Assembly (NCBI RefSeq): GCF_002770725.1
Contig: NZ_NQVN01000001.1
Coordinates: 310,001-374,000, forward strand
DNA from: Pleomorphomonas carboxyditropha
GTDB lineage: Bacteria > Pseudomonadota > Alphaproteobacteria > Rhizobiales > Pleomorphomonadaceae
Direction of reading: 5' to 3'
Length of the DNA stretch: 64,000 bases
Made by a program: the position numbers and the translations under genes. The number at the start of each line of letters is the position of its first letter. Positions within the stretch are counted from its first letter, which is position 1. The notes below the pieces were generated by a model. That model saw only the letters and a list, made by a program, of their open reading frames with translations. It ran no database searches and was not told the DNA's origin. Positions 44,146-53,325 of this stretch are shown here, piece after piece.

Positions 44146-44301
44146 GTTTACCCCTCTCCCTGGTCCCTCTCCCACGAGGGGCGAGGGGACGCGGTTTTGG
44201 TCTACCCATGGATGGAAGGCCCGACGTGCGAGGAAAATGGGTCGGCAAATCCCATCGTCCCCTCGCCCCTCGTGGGAGAGGGACCAGGGAGAGGGGTAAA
44301 C
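44146..44301. repeat. 46-bp perfect inverted repeat with a 64-bp centre
   Basis: GTTTACCCCTCTCCCTGGTC... at 44146-44191 is the exact complement of 44256-44301. The arms are highly biased (C/T then G/A) and contain CCTCTCCC and GAGGGGCGAGGGG. The 64-bp centre is unrelated and non-coding. It fills the gap between convergent genes. It resembles a dispersed palindromic element rather than an insertion sequence, since no transposase frame is present. Confidence 0.9.
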
Positions 44302-44334
44302 TTAGTTAGATCTCAATGGGTTAGCTGATCGACC

Positions 44335-45963
44335 TCACGCCACGGCCTGAAGGAACAGCGCCTCGCGGCGCACGGTGCCATCGGCGTTGCGCGGGATTTC
44401 CGGCACCGACACCAGCGCGGCCGGACGGTCGAGCTTGCCGGCCGCCTCGCCGTCGAGCCAGATCAGCAGCTCGGTCAGCGACGGCCGTTCGCCCGGCTTC
44501 GGCACCACCGCGAGGCCGAGGCGATGGCCGACCGGGCCGGCCTCGATCGGGAAGACGGCGGCGTCCTCGACGCCGGGATGGCCGCGGAACAGCGCGTCGA
44601 GCCGCTTCGGCGACACGGTGATGCCGGCGATGCCGATGGTCTCGCCGAGCGTGCCGGTGATCAGCAGCCGTCCGTCGTGCTTCTCGGCGGCGAGGCCGGT
44701 GCGCAGGAAGCCGTCGGAGGTGACGCCGAGCAGGGCGCTCCGCCGGCCGGACTGCGGCTCGGGCCAGGGCGCGTCGGGAATGGCGGCGCCGCCCAGCAGC
44801 AGCTCGCCGCTGTCGGCCTTGCGGTTGCGGGCGGCGGCCCTGGTCTTGATCCTCGCCTCGAACAGCACCGGCGCCGCGTCGATGCCGCCCATGCGCGCCT
44901 CGCCGGCCGGCAGCGCCACGGTGCCGCCCGTGGCATCGCGGGCGCGCGGGATCAGGCAGAGACCGCCGAGCGTGACGAGGTCGACCGTGCGGGCTGCCGG
45001 GGCCGGCGCGAGGCCGAGGCCGGCGCCGACGGCCGAGAAGGCGACGGCGCGGTCGAGGCTGGCGGCGAGCGGGGCGACCATCACCTCCGGCAGCACGACG
45101 CGGCTCGCGCCGGCGCTCTCCACCGCGGCGGCGAGGCCGGCGAGCGAGGTGCCGTGGTGGAAGGCGACGCGGCCGCCGGAAATCAGCGCCGTGGCGATGG
45201 CGCCGGCCACCGAGGCGAGGCTGGCCGGGTGCATGGTGGACAGCACGGTCTCGGGTCCGGCGATGCCGGCCTCGATCAGGTGACCGGTGGCGATCGCCGT
45301 AAGCTGGTTGTGGCTGTAGGGGACGATCAGCAGCTCGTCGTCGGGCGTCCGCGCCATGGAGAGCAGGGCGACGTGGTCGGCCGCCTCGCCGCGCCGCGCC
45401 ACCTCGGGCGGCGCCCCCAGCGCCTCGACGTCGGCGAGCACTTCGGAAAGGTCGATCAGGCCGTCCGGCTGGCCGTCGCCGACCGCGAAGACGAAGCGGA
45501 TGGCGAAGGTATCGGCGGCGACGTCGCGCACCAGCTCGCCCGACGGCTCGTCCTCGATCTCCGAGGCGGTGACCATGGCCTTGATCGATGCCGCCTCGAT
45601 GGCCGCCTCGATCTCCGGTTTGGTCCAGTAGACCGGCAGCGGCGCCACCACGAGGCCGGCCTTCAGCGCCGCGAACAGGATGATGGCGGCGTCGGCGCAG
45701 GGTGGCAGGTGGATGCCCAGCACCATGTCCGGCCTGAGGCCGACGGCGGCGAAGAAGGCGGCGAGGCCGTCGACGCGCCTCTCGGCCTCGGCGAAGCCGT
45801 AGCGGGCGGAAAGCCCCGGCACGGCGCCGGCGCCGACATCCTCGAAGGCGATCGTCTCGGGCGCGGCGGCGGCCGAGCGGCGCAGCAATTCGCCGAGCGT
45901 CACGTTATTCCAGGCGCCGGATGCGACGTAGGCTTCGGTTCGGTGTTCGGACGTCAGGATCAT
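44335..45963 (-). CDS. Degenerate AMP-binding (acyl-CoA synthetase-like) protein
   Basis: 542 residues. ANL-superfamily layout: LGELLRRSAAAAPETIAFEDV start, GLRPDMVLGIHLPPCADAAIILFAALKAGLVVAPLPVYWT, a middle region and a C-terminal lid with DGRLLITGTLGETIGIAGITVSPKRLDALF and IPRNADGTVRREAL. The ATP P-loop (normally TSGTTGxPK) is replaced by IVPYSHNQL, and the lid lysine of PRTxxGK is Thr (PRNADGT). Adenylation in the usual way is therefore doubtful. Begins 40 bp after the binding-protein gene, probably the same transcript. Confidence 0.82.
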   Translation of the reverse strand: MILTSEHRTEAYVASGAWNNVTLGELLRRSAAAAPETIAFEDVGAGAVPGLSARYGFAEAERRVDGLAAFFAAVGLRPDMVLGIHLPPCADAAIILFAALKAGLVVAPLPVYWTKPEIEAAIEAASIKAMVTASEIEDEPSGELVRDVAADTFAIRFVFAVGDGQPDGLIDLSEVLADVEALGAPPEVARRGEAADHVALLSMARTPDDELLIVPYSHNQLTAIATGHLIEAGIAGPETVLSTMHPASLASVAGAIATALISGGRVAFHHGTSLAGLAAAVESAGASRVVLPEVMVAPLAASLDRAVAFSAVGAGLGLAPAPAARTVDLVTLGGLCLIPRARDATGGTVALPAGEARMGGIDAAPVLFEARIKTRAAARNRKADSGELLLGGAAIPDAPWPEPQSGRRSALLGVTSDGFLRTGLAAEKHDGRLLITGTLGETIGIAGITVSPKRLDALFRGHPGVEDAAVFPIEAGPVGHRLGLAVVPKPGERPSLTELLIWLDGEAAGKLDRPAALVSVPEIPRNADGTVRREALFLQAVA

Positions 45964-46003
45964 CGGGCGTTTCCCTGTTTGCCCCCGGTTCCAGGATTTG
46001 GCG

Positions 46004-47827
46004 TCAGGACTTGGCGTCCGCCCACCAGGCGGACGGCTGAATGCCGGTGAGCGCCGTCGCGTCCGGCCGGCGGATGCGTGTCCAGCGGGCGACCAGATCC
46101 TCGGGCAGGTGGAAGAGCGGCACGCAATAGAAGCCGGATATCAGCACGCGGTCGAGGGCGCGCACGGCGGTTTCGAACTCGGCCTGGCCGGTGGCGGCGA
46201 GCAGCGCGTCGATCATGGCGTCGATGGCCGGGCTCGACGCGCCGGCATAGTTGAAGGTGCCTTCGGTGACCGCCGCTTTCTGCGACCAGCGGTTCACCTG
46301 TTCGTTGCCGGGCGACAGCGAGGCCGTCCACAGCATCTGAAGCATGTCGAAATCGAAGGTCTTCTGGCGGTCGTAATATTGCGTCGAATCGACGAGCCGC
46401 ACCGACACGTCGATGCCGATCAGCCGGAGCGTCGCCTGATAGGCGAGGGCAAGGCGCTCCTCGTCGGGCACCTTGGCCATGAACTCGAAGGCAAAGGGCC
46501 TGCCGCCGGCGTCGACCAGCCGCCGGCCGTCGAGCTTCCAGCCGGCCTCGCCGAGAAGGTCGAGGGCGGCGCGCAGCGCCTTGCGGTCGCGGCCCGAGCC
46601 GTCGCTGACCGGCGGCGCGTAGGTGCCGGCCATGACGTCGGGCCTCACCTGGTCCTCGAAGGGGGCGAGCAGCGCCTTCTCGGCCTCGGAGGCGGGGATG
46701 CCGATCGCCGACAGGCTGGAGCCTTCGAAATAGGAGCCGCTGCGGGCGTAGGCGCCGTAGTAGAGCGTGCGGTTGACCGCCTCGAAATCGAACAAAAGGG
46801 TCAGCGCCTCGCGCACGCGGGCGTCCTTGAACAGCTCGCGGCGGGTGTTGAAGACGAAGCCGCTCATGCCCTTGGGCGAGCCGGTCTTTACCTTTTCCAT
46901 GACGACGCGGCCGTCCCTGACCGCCGGGAAGTCGTAGGCCTTGGCCCAGTGACCGGGATCGCTGTCCATGTAGAGGTCGAAGGCGCCGGACTTGAAGGCC
47001 TCGAAATAGGCGGTGCCGTCCTTGAAATACTCGATGCGGATCTCGTCGAAATTGTCGAGGCCGCGCTTGATGGGCAAGTCCCGCGCCCAGTAGGTCGGGT
47101 TGCGCTTCAGCACCACCTGCCGGCCCTCGTCGACGCCGGCCACCTGATAGGGACCGGAGCCCATCAGCGGCTTCATCGACGACTGGTCGAAGGTGGCCGG
47201 GTCCACCGCGTGCCGCGGCAGGATGGGCGTGTAGCCGCCGATCAGCAGCGGCAGCTCGCGGTCGGAGCCGTCGGCGAAGGAGAAGCGCAGGGTGCGCTCG
47301 CCGATGCGGTCGACCGACACCACCTTGTCGAAGCGGCGCTTGTAGACCGGCCGGCCCTTGGTCTTCAGGAGGTCGACGGTGAACAGCACGTCGTCGACGG
47401 TCACCGGCTCGCCGTCGGCGAAGGTGGCGGCGGCATCGAGCGTGAACTCCACCCAACTGCGGTCGGCCGGCATCTCGACGCCCTCGGCGAGCAGGCCGTA
47501 GAGCGAGAAGGCCTCGTCGGCCGAGCGGTAGAGAAGCGTATCCCAGACGTTGTTGCCGTAGAGCACGTCGGAAAGGCCGCGCGGCGCGTTGCCCTTGACG
47601 ATGAAGGGATTGAGGCTGTCGAACGAGCCCGGAAAGCCGAGGGCGAACGTGCCGCCCTTCGGGGCGGCGGGATCGGCATAGGGAAGATGGTCGAAGTCGG
47701 CGGCAAGGGCGGGGTCGTCGTGCATGGCGATGCCGTGGGTCGGCGCGGCGCGGGCCGGCAGCGACAGGAGAAGGCCGGCGCCGACGGTGCCAAGACAAAA
47801 GACGCGGCGATTGATGACGCCAGACAT
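46004..47827 (-). CDS. Extracellular solute-binding protein family 5 (YejA-like), Tat-exported
   Basis: 607 residues from ATG 47827. Signal with twin arginines (INRRVFCLGTVGAGLLLSLPARA), suggesting Tat export. HGIAMHDDPALAADFDHLPYADPAAPKGG and GFPGSFDSLNPFIVKG are the YejA-type start; later SSMKPLMGSGPYQV and MSGFVFNTRRELFKDARVREAL. Binds oligopeptides or related ligands for an ABC importer whose permease genes are not in the window. Confidence 0.88.
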   Translation of the reverse strand: MSGVINRRVFCLGTVGAGLLLSLPARAAPTHGIAMHDDPALAADFDHLPYADPAAPKGGTFALGFPGSFDSLNPFIVKGNAPRGLSDVLYGNNVWDTLLYRSADEAFSLYGLLAEGVEMPADRSWVEFTLDAAATFADGEPVTVDDVLFTVDLLKTKGRPVYKRRFDKVVSVDRIGERTLRFSFADGSDRELPLLIGGYTPILPRHAVDPATFDQSSMKPLMGSGPYQVAGVDEGRQVVLKRNPTYWARDLPIKRGLDNFDEIRIEYFKDGTAYFEAFKSGAFDLYMDSDPGHWAKAYDFPAVRDGRVVMEKVKTGSPKGMSGFVFNTRRELFKDARVREALTLLFDFEAVNRTLYYGAYARSGSYFEGSSLSAIGIPASEAEKALLAPFEDQVRPDVMAGTYAPPVSDGSGRDRKALRAALDLLGEAGWKLDGRRLVDAGGRPFAFEFMAKVPDEERLALAYQATLRLIGIDVSVRLVDSTQYYDRQKTFDFDMLQMLWTASLSPGNEQVNRWSQKAAVTEGTFNYAGASSPAIDAMIDALLAATGQAEFETAVRALDRVLISGFYCVPLFHLPEDLVARWTRIRRPDATALTGIQPSAWWADAKS

Positions 47828-48186
47828 AAACCGGGCTCCGTACGGAAGCGAATCTTTCCGGGACGTTAACACGTCCGTCCGTCCGGACCGATGGTTTTTG
47901 GCGCCGACGGCGCTCGGTCCACCGCCGAAGTGCCCGGCCGGCCGCCGAATTTCCGCAAGTCGCCGCTGGTCACCGTGTTGCCCAAATTTGCCGTCATCGG
48001 GTTCTGCGGCGTCCGGGCGGGGGGTGGGGTGCGCCCCGCGTGCCGCAGGACAGGGAAAAGTCACTTTCGGCAGGCTTCCTCGGGTTCAGATTGCGCGAAG
48101 TGCTGTTGACAAGTCGATCGAAATCAGACGATCGGTAGCGCCAGAGATGTGTGCCTCCGGATCGACGCATGCGAAGGATTGGGCGA
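47828..48186. other. 359-bp divergent promoter region
   Basis: Between the YejA-like gene and ialB. TTGACA at 48106-48111 is a candidate -35, but no good -10 stands 16-18 bp on. No gene supported. Confidence 0.35.
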
Positions 48187-48861
48187 ATGGCAACAGTTTT
48201 TTCTTATCGAACCCTGGGTTGCGTTGCGGCGCTGCTCCTGTCGGCGACGGCCACCCTGGCCCAGGACAAGCCGGCCGCTCCGGCGCCGGCTGCGCCCGCC
48301 GCCGGTGGCGCGGCCGCCAGCTCCTCCGCCGACAACCCGTGGAACAAGCTGTGCGGCGAAGATGCCCGCACCAAGAAGCAGGTCTGCTTCACCGTGCGCG
48401 AACTCAGGACCGACAGCGGCCAGTTCCTCGCGTCGGCCGGCGTGCGCGAGGTTGACGGCGAGACGCGCAAGATCCTGCTGGTGCAGACGCCGGTCGCCAT
48501 GCTGATCCAGCCGGGCATCCGCGTGCAGGTCGACCAGAACACTCAGGTGCCGGGCAAGTACACCATCTGCATGCCCAACGCCTGCTTCGCCGAGATCCCG
48601 ATCACCGACGATTTCACCGCGTCGATGAAGAAGGGCAAGGACCTGATCATCACCACGCAGAACCAGCAGGCGAAGGCGTTGAACTTCCCGATCTCGCTCA
48701 CCGGCTTCACCTCGTCCTACGAAGGCCCGGCGATCGACACGGCGGCGCTGCAGCGCCAGCGCGAGCAGCTCGCCTCCGAGGTGCAGCGCAAGGCCAAGGA
48801 AGCCCAGCAGAAGCTGCTCGACGCCCAGAACGCCGCCTCCGGCAACGCCGCCAAGCCCTGA
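48187..48861 (+). CDS. Invasion-associated locus B (IalB) family protein
   Basis: 224 residues from ATG 48187 (AAGGATTG upstream). Signal peptide through TATLAQ, an Ala/Pro-rich linker, then the IalB domain WNKLCGEDARTKKQVCFTVRELRTDSGQ, with paired cysteines and YTICMPNACFAEIPI. A C-terminal coiled-coil-like stretch is rich in Gln/Lys/Ala (LQRQREQLASEVQRKAKEAQQ). Periplasmic or surface protein; named from Bartonella, but common in free-living alphaproteobacteria. Confidence 0.88.
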   Translation: MATVFSYRTLGCVAALLLSATATLAQDKPAAPAPAAPAAGGAAASSSADNPWNKLCGEDARTKKQVCFTVRELRTDSGQFLASAGVREVDGETRKILLVQTPVAMLIQPGIRVQVDQNTQVPGKYTICMPNACFAEIPITDDFTASMKKGKDLIITTQNQQAKALNFPISLTGFTSSYEGPAIDTAALQRQREQLASEVQRKAKEAQQKLLDAQNAASGNAAKP

Positions 48862-48886
48862 GCGAGGCGCGTGCGGACAAAAATCA

Positions 48887-48917
48887 AACCCGGCCGGTTT
48901 CCCGGCCGGGTTTTTTA
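48887..48917. terminator. Terminator after ialB
   Basis: AACCCGGCCGG / CCGGCCGGGTT, 11 bp, loop TTTC, then TTTTTATT. Lies between convergent ialB and katA. Confidence 0.9.
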
Positions 48918-48937
48918 TTGGCCCGTCGTCGTTCCGC

Positions 48938-50434
48938 TTATTGAGTCAACGCATTTTCTTTGCGCGAACCGGTATCCGCTTCGCTCGAAAATGCTCCTAT
49001 GCGCAGCGTCTGTCGGACGCCCGCCGCATAGGCCGGATCGACCTTCTCGAAATGGCCGAGCTGACGCTCGACGATTTCAAGCGGCACGCCGGCCATGGCG
49101 GCGGCGATGTTGTCGAAAAGTCGCTGCCGCTGGCCGTCGTCGAACAGGCGGAACAGCGCGGCCGCCTGCGAATAGTCGTCGTTGCCGGCGCGATGGTCGT
49201 AGCGGTCGGCGTCGCCGGAGATCCCGAGCGGCGGCTCGCGGAATTCCGGCGCCTGACGCGGGCCGCCGAAGCTGTTGGGCTCGTAATAGGCGTCCGGATT
49301 GGGCTTGTTGGGCATGAAGTTCATGGCGCCGTCCTTGTGATAGTGATGGACGGGGCATTTCGGCGCGTTGACCGGCAGCGCCTCGTAGTGGGTGCCGAGC
49401 CGGTAGCGATGGGCGTCGGCGTAGGAGAAGATGCGGGCCTGCAGCATCTTGTCGGGCGAGAAGCCGATGCCGGGCACGATGTTGGACGGCGAGAAGGCGG
49501 CCTGCTCGATCTCGGCGAAATAGTTGTCGGCGTTGCGGTTGAGCTCGAAGGTGCCGACCTCGATCAGCGGATAGTCGGCGTGCGGCCACACCTTGGTGAG
49601 GTCGAACGGATTGTAGGGCGTTTTCTCCGCGTCGAGCTCTGGCATGACCTGCACGTAGAAGCGCCAGCGCGGGTAGTCGCCGGCCTCGATCGCTCCGAAC
49701 AGGTCTTCCTGCGTCGATTCGCGGCTGCGACCGACCACCTCCGCCGCCTCGGCGTTGGTGTAGTGGCGATGGCCCTGCAGCGTCTTGAAGTGGAACTTCA
49801 CCCAGAAGCGCTCGCCGGCCTCGTTGATGAAGGAATAGGTATGCGAGCCGAAGCCGTCGATGTGGCGGACGTCGGTCGGCAGGCCGCGGTCGGAGAACAG
49901 GATGGTGACCTGGTGGAGGCTCTCGGGCGACAGCGACCAGAAGTCCCACATGGCGGTGGGCGAGCGGAGGTTGGTGCGCGGGTGCCGCTTCTGGGTGTGG
50001 ATGAAGTCGGGGAACTTCAGCGGGTCGCGGACGAAGAACACCGGCGTGTTGTTGCCGACGATGTCCCAGTTGCCCTCCTCGGTGTAGAACTTCAGGGCAA
50101 AGCCGCGCACGTCGCGCTCGGCGTCGGCGGCGCCGAGCTCGCCGGCCACCGTCGAGAAGCGGAGAAGCAGCGGCGTCTTCTTGCCGACCTCGGAGAACAG
50201 GCGGGCGCGGGTGTAGCGGGTGATGTCCCGCGTCACCGTCAGCTCGCCGAAGGCGCCCCAGCCCTTGGCGTGGACGACGCGCTCGGGAATGCGCTCGCGG
50301 TTCTGGTGGGCCAGCTTCTCGATGAGCTGCCAATCCTGCATCAGCACCGGGCCACGCGAGCCGGCGGTGAGCGAATTCTGGTTGTCGGCGACGGGAGCGC
50401 CGGCGGTGGTGGTCTGGATCGGTCTGTCGGACAT
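48938..50434 (-). CDS. katA: Catalase, monofunctional haem (KatA type)
   Basis: 498 residues, small-subunit clade. 2 H2O2 to O2 and water. Distal His in [16 protein letters not shown], Asn in [16 protein letters not shown], proximal Tyr in [20 protein letters not shown]-site residues in the [10 protein letters not shown] region. The last 17 residues ([17 protein letters not shown]) are encoded by a dispersed hairpin repeat at 48951-48994 rather than by family sequence. Divergent from oxyR, its probable activator. Confidence 0.96.
   Translation of the reverse strand: MSDRPIQTTTAGAPVADNQNSLTAGSRGPVLMQDWQLIEKLAHQNRERIPERVVHAKGWGAFGELTVTRDITRYTRARLFSEVGKKTPLLLRFSTVAGELGAADAERDVRGFALKFYTEEGNWDIVGNNTPVFFVRDPLKFPDFIHTQKRHPRTNLRSPTAMWDFWSLSPESLHQVTILFSDRGLPTDVRHIDGFGSHTYSFINEAGERFWVKFHFKTLQGHRHYTNAEAAEVVGRSRESTQEDLFGAIEAGDYPRWRFYVQVMPELDAEKTPYNPFDLTKVWPHADYPLIEVGTFELNRNADNYFAEIEQAAFSPSNIVPGIGFSPDKMLQARIFSYADAHRYRLGTHYEALPVNAPKCPVHHYHKDGAMNFMPNKPNPDAYYEPNSFGGPRQAPEFREPPLGISGDADRYDHRAGNDDYSQAAALFRLFDDGQRQRLFDNIAAAMAGVPLEIVERQLGHFEKVDPAYAAGVRQTLRIGAFSSEADTGSRKENALTQ
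48951..48994. repeat. AACCGG hairpin element inside the 3' end of katA
   Basis: Arms GCATTTTC (48951-48958) and GAAAATGC (48987-48994) flank GCGAACCGGTATCCGCTTCGC. Same size and core layout as the elements at 7681, 14919 and 18135, but here it lies inside the coding frame, just before the katA stop. Confidence 0.7.
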
Positions 50435-50540
50435 GGCGGATCTTTCTGCGGCGGTCGGGAGATGATCGGAAAGAAGTTTGCTGCCACCGACATGACGGCA
50501 TTTTTTGGAATCATTCCAATTGCATTGTCCGGTCGGGCTG

Positions 50541-50555
50541 ATAGGATTTCCCTAT
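50541..50555. promoter_or_regulatory. OxyR-type half-site pair over the oxyR start
   Basis: ATAGGATTTCCCTAT is ATAG-N7-CTAT, the E. coli OxyR contact pattern. It covers the first two bases of the oxyR ATG (50554) and lies 107 bp from katA. It suggests autoregulation and possibly control of katA from the shared 119-bp region. Confidence 0.5.
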
Positions 50556-51468
50556 GAGGATCACCCTGCGCCAGTTGCGCTATCTCGACGCGCTCGCCGC
50601 CGAGGGCCATTTCGGCCGGGCCGCCGACCGGGCCGCGGTCAGCCAGCCGGCGCTGTCGGCCCAGATCCGCGAGCTCGAGGAGGCGCTCGGCTGCCAGTTG
50701 GTGGAACGGGCCGCCACCGGCGCCCGGCTGACGCCGGCCGGCCATCAGGTCGTCGAGCGCGGCCGCCGCATCCTCGCCGAGGTGGAGGATCTCGAAACAC
50801 TTGCCCGCGCCGCCGCCGATCCGGCGACGGGATCGCTGCGGCTCGGCATCATTCCATCGATCGGTCCCTATCTGCTGCCCAAGCTGCTGCCGGTCCTGGC
50901 CGAGGCGTTCCCGGCGTTGAAGGTCGGCGTGCGGGAAACCGTCACGGCGGGCCTGGTCGGCGAATTGCAGGAGGGCAGCCTCGACGTCGTCATCGCCAGC
51001 CTGCCGCTCGGCGATCCGAATCTCGTGGAAGCGCCGGTATTCAGCGACGCCTTCCTGCTGGCGACGCCGGCGGCCGGGCCGCTGTCGCTCGGCGCCTTCG
51101 ACAGGGCCGCCGACATTCCCACCGAGGCGCTGCTGCTGCTCGAGGACGGCCATTGCCTGCGCGACCAGACGCTGGCCTCCTGCGGCGCCCTGGACGCACG
51201 GCGGCTGACGCGGGCCGGCGTCACCTCGCTCGCCACCATCCTGCAACTGGTGGCGGCGGGGCAGGGGATCACGCTGCTGCCGGAACTGTTTCTCGCGGCG
51301 ACGCCGCTCGATGGCGGCCGCGTGCGTCTTCGCCGGTTTTCCGAGCCAGAGCCGCACCGCACCATTGGTCTTGCCTGGCGCCGCAGCAGCCCGCTTGCGC
51401 CGCTCTGCGAGCGCATCGCCGGCCTGACGGCGCACCTGAAGCCGGCGGCCGACGGCCTCGGGGCATGA
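50554..51468 (+). CDS. oxyR: Hydrogen-peroxide regulator OxyR
   Basis: 304 residues. LysR-type HTH (LRQLRYLDALAAEGHFGRAADRAAVSQPALSAQIRELEEALG). The redox pair is at Cys201 and Cys210 in LLLLEDGHCLRDQTLASC, the same 9-residue spacing and context as E. coli Cys199/Cys208. Peroxide oxidises these to a disulfide and activates transcription. Divergent from katA. Confidence 0.95.
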   Translation: MRITLRQLRYLDALAAEGHFGRAADRAAVSQPALSAQIRELEEALGCQLVERAATGARLTPAGHQVVERGRRILAEVEDLETLARAAADPATGSLRLGIIPSIGPYLLPKLLPVLAEAFPALKVGVRETVTAGLVGELQEGSLDVVIASLPLGDPNLVEAPVFSDAFLLATPAAGPLSLGAFDRAADIPTEALLLLEDGHCLRDQTLASCGALDARRLTRAGVTSLATILQLVAAGQGITLLPELFLAATPLDGGRVRLRRFSEPEPHRTIGLAWRRSSPLAPLCERIAGLTAHLKPAADGLGA

Positions 51469-51472
51469 AAAA

Positions 51473-51503
51473 GGCCGGCCCCGACGGGACCGGCCCTCTT
51501 TCG
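51473..51503. terminator. Terminator between oxyR and the peroxidase gene
   Basis: GGCCGGCCCC / GGGACCGGCC, one mismatch, small GAC loop, then CTCTTTCGTT; convergent genes on both sides. Confidence 0.7.
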
Positions 51504-51519
51504 TTCGATTCATCGCGGC

Positions 51520-52572
51520 TTACTGGGCGATGACCTCGGCGGTCGGCCGCGGCGTCGTCGCCGTTTCCGCCGGCAGCAGCGGATATTCGACGGGCCGGAG
51601 CTCGCCGGTCAGCGCCGTCAGGAAGGAGGCGATGGCGGTGGTCTCGTCGTCGGTGAGCTCGTCGCCCAACTGGGCCGACCCCATGACGGCGACGGCCTGC
51701 TTGAGGTCCCAGACCTTGCCGGAGTGGAAGTAGGGCGCGGTCAGCGCGACGTTGCGCAGCGGCGCGGCGCGGAAGACGTATTCGTCGTCGGCCGTCTTGG
51801 TGACCGCGAAGCGGCCCTTGTCGTTCTCGGGCAGGATGTCGGAGCCCGGCCGTTCGACGACGCCGAACGGATAGTAGTCGTGGCCGCCGAAATTGACGCC
51901 GGAGTGGCAGGACGAGCAGCCCTTCTCCATGAACAGGCTCAGGCCGGTCTTCTGCACCTCGGTCATGGCGTTGTCGTCGCCTTCGAGCCAGCGGTCGAAG
52001 GGGGCGGCGGGCGTCAGCAGCGTCGCCTCGAAGGCCTCGATGGCCTTGGCGAAGTTGTCGAAGGTGACGGGCGCGGCGTCGCCCGGGAAGGCGAGCTTGA
52101 ACCAGTCGTCATAGGCCGGCATGCTCTGCAGCGTGGCGAGCAGCTTCTCGGGCGTGTTGGCCATCTCGACGCTGCCCTGGATCGGCCCCTTGGCCTGCGC
52201 CTTGAGGTCCTCGGCGCGGCCGTCCCAGAACTGCGCCTGGTTGAGGACCGAGTTCAGCACCGTCGGCGAATTGCGCGGGCCTTTCTGCCAGCCGTGGCCG
52301 ATCGACGTCTCCAGGTTGTCGTCGCCGCCGGTCGCCAGGTTGTGGCAGGAATTGCAACTGAAGACGCCGGAAGCCGACAGGCGCGGATCGAAGAACAGGG
52401 CGCGGCCGAGATCGATCTTGGCCTTGGTGATCGGGTTGTTGTTGACCGCCGGCAGCATCGACGGGATCACCTGGAACTGTTCGGCGGCCTGGTCGCGCAA
52501 GGCGTCGGCCTGCGCCGGCAGCGTCAAGGCCGCCGACGTCATCACCGCCGCGAGCATCCAATGCTTAAGCAT
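51520..52572 (-). CDS. Di-haem cytochrome c peroxidase
   Basis: 350 residues, GGGGAGG before ATG 52572. Signal peptide MLKHWMLAAVMTSAALTLPAQA. Two c-type haem sites: CNSCH at about 73 (peroxidatic side) and CSSCH at about 217 (electron-entry side); PYFHSGKVWDLKQAV near the C-terminus. Periplasmic reduction of H2O2 with cytochrome c. Groups with katA/oxyR as peroxide defence. Confidence 0.94.
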   Translation of the reverse strand: MLKHWMLAAVMTSAALTLPAQADALRDQAAEQFQVIPSMLPAVNNNPITKAKIDLGRALFFDPRLSASGVFSCNSCHNLATGGDDNLETSIGHGWQKGPRNSPTVLNSVLNQAQFWDGRAEDLKAQAKGPIQGSVEMANTPEKLLATLQSMPAYDDWFKLAFPGDAAPVTFDNFAKAIEAFEATLLTPAAPFDRWLEGDDNAMTEVQKTGLSLFMEKGCSSCHSGVNFGGHDYYPFGVVERPGSDILPENDKGRFAVTKTADDEYVFRAAPLRNVALTAPYFHSGKVWDLKQAVAVMGSAQLGDELTDDETTAIASFLTALTGELRPVEYPLLPAETATTPRPTAEVIAQ

Positions 52573-52590
52573 GAAGTCCTCCCCACCCTA

Positions 52591-52609
52591 AAATAATAAC
52601 TATTCTAAA
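52591..52609 (-). promoter_or_regulatory. Possible iron-control (ICE/Irr-like) site upstream of the peroxidase gene
   Basis: Read on the minus strand: TTTAGAA-TAG-TTATTAT. The first half equals the ICE half-site TTTAGAA with the 3-nt spacer; the second half matches TTCTAAA at 4 of 7 positions. A weak but suggestive fit for Irr control of a haem protein. Confidence 0.3.
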
Positions 52610-52844
52610 GTAGGGCCGGCGGAGGCAGATTCCTTGATCTGGATCAATTCGAAGCTGTGGAAAGCCTAATCCGCTAGTCGATGGCGTCGTGGTTCGCGGG
52701 GCGATCATGCGGCTGGCTTTGCCGTCCCTCCGGGCTCTGCCGCGCTTGCCCCGTTCTCCTGCCGCCGCTATAAGCCCGCCTGACCAGATGATCCGGCCGC
52801 GACCGGACCCGGCCGTGCCGCCAACCATAGAGGGGCAGATTTTC

Positions 52845-53267
52845 ATGGCGATCGAACGTACTTTCTCGATGATCAAGCCCGACGCGACCCGTCGCAACCT
52901 TACCGGCGCCATCACCGCCAAGCTCGAGGCGGCCGGCCTGCGCGTCGTCGCCGCCAAGCGCGTGTGGATGAGCCGCAAGCAGGCCGAGGGCTTCTACGCC
53001 GTCCACAAGGGCAAGCCCTTCTACGACGAGCTGGTCGACTTCATGTCGTCGGCGCCGACCGTCGTGCAGGTGCTCGAGGGCGAGAACGCCATCGCCAGGA
53101 ACCGCGAAGTGATGGGCGCCACCAACCCCGAGAAGGCGGCCGACGGCACCATCCGCAAGGAATTCGCGCTGTCGATGGGCGAGAACTCGGTGCACGGCTC
53201 CGATGCGCCAGAGACGGCCGCCGCGGAAATCGCCTACTGGTTCTCCGAGACCGAAATCGTCGGCTGA
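52845..53267 (+). CDS. ndk: Nucleoside diphosphate kinase
   Basis: 140 residues from ATG 52845 (GAGGGG upstream). Balances NTP pools via a phospho-His; the catalytic His is in [44 protein letters not shown] start and [13 protein letters not shown] block are diagnostic. Confidence 0.97.
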   Translation: MAIERTFSMIKPDATRRNLTGAITAKLEAAGLRVVAAKRVWMSRKQAEGFYAVHKGKPFYDELVDFMSSAPTVVQVLEGENAIARNREVMGATNPEKAADGTIRKEFALSMGENSVHGSDAPETAAAEIAYWFSETEIVG

Positions 53268-53294
53268 CGTTTTTACCGATACAATCGAAAAATA

Positions 53295-53325
53295 AAGGGC
53301 GCCTCTCGCGGGGCGCCCTTTTTTG
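53295..53325 (+). terminator. Terminator of ndk
   Basis: AAGGGCGCC / GGCGCCCTT (53295-53303 with 53312-53320), then TTTTGC. Confidence 0.85.
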
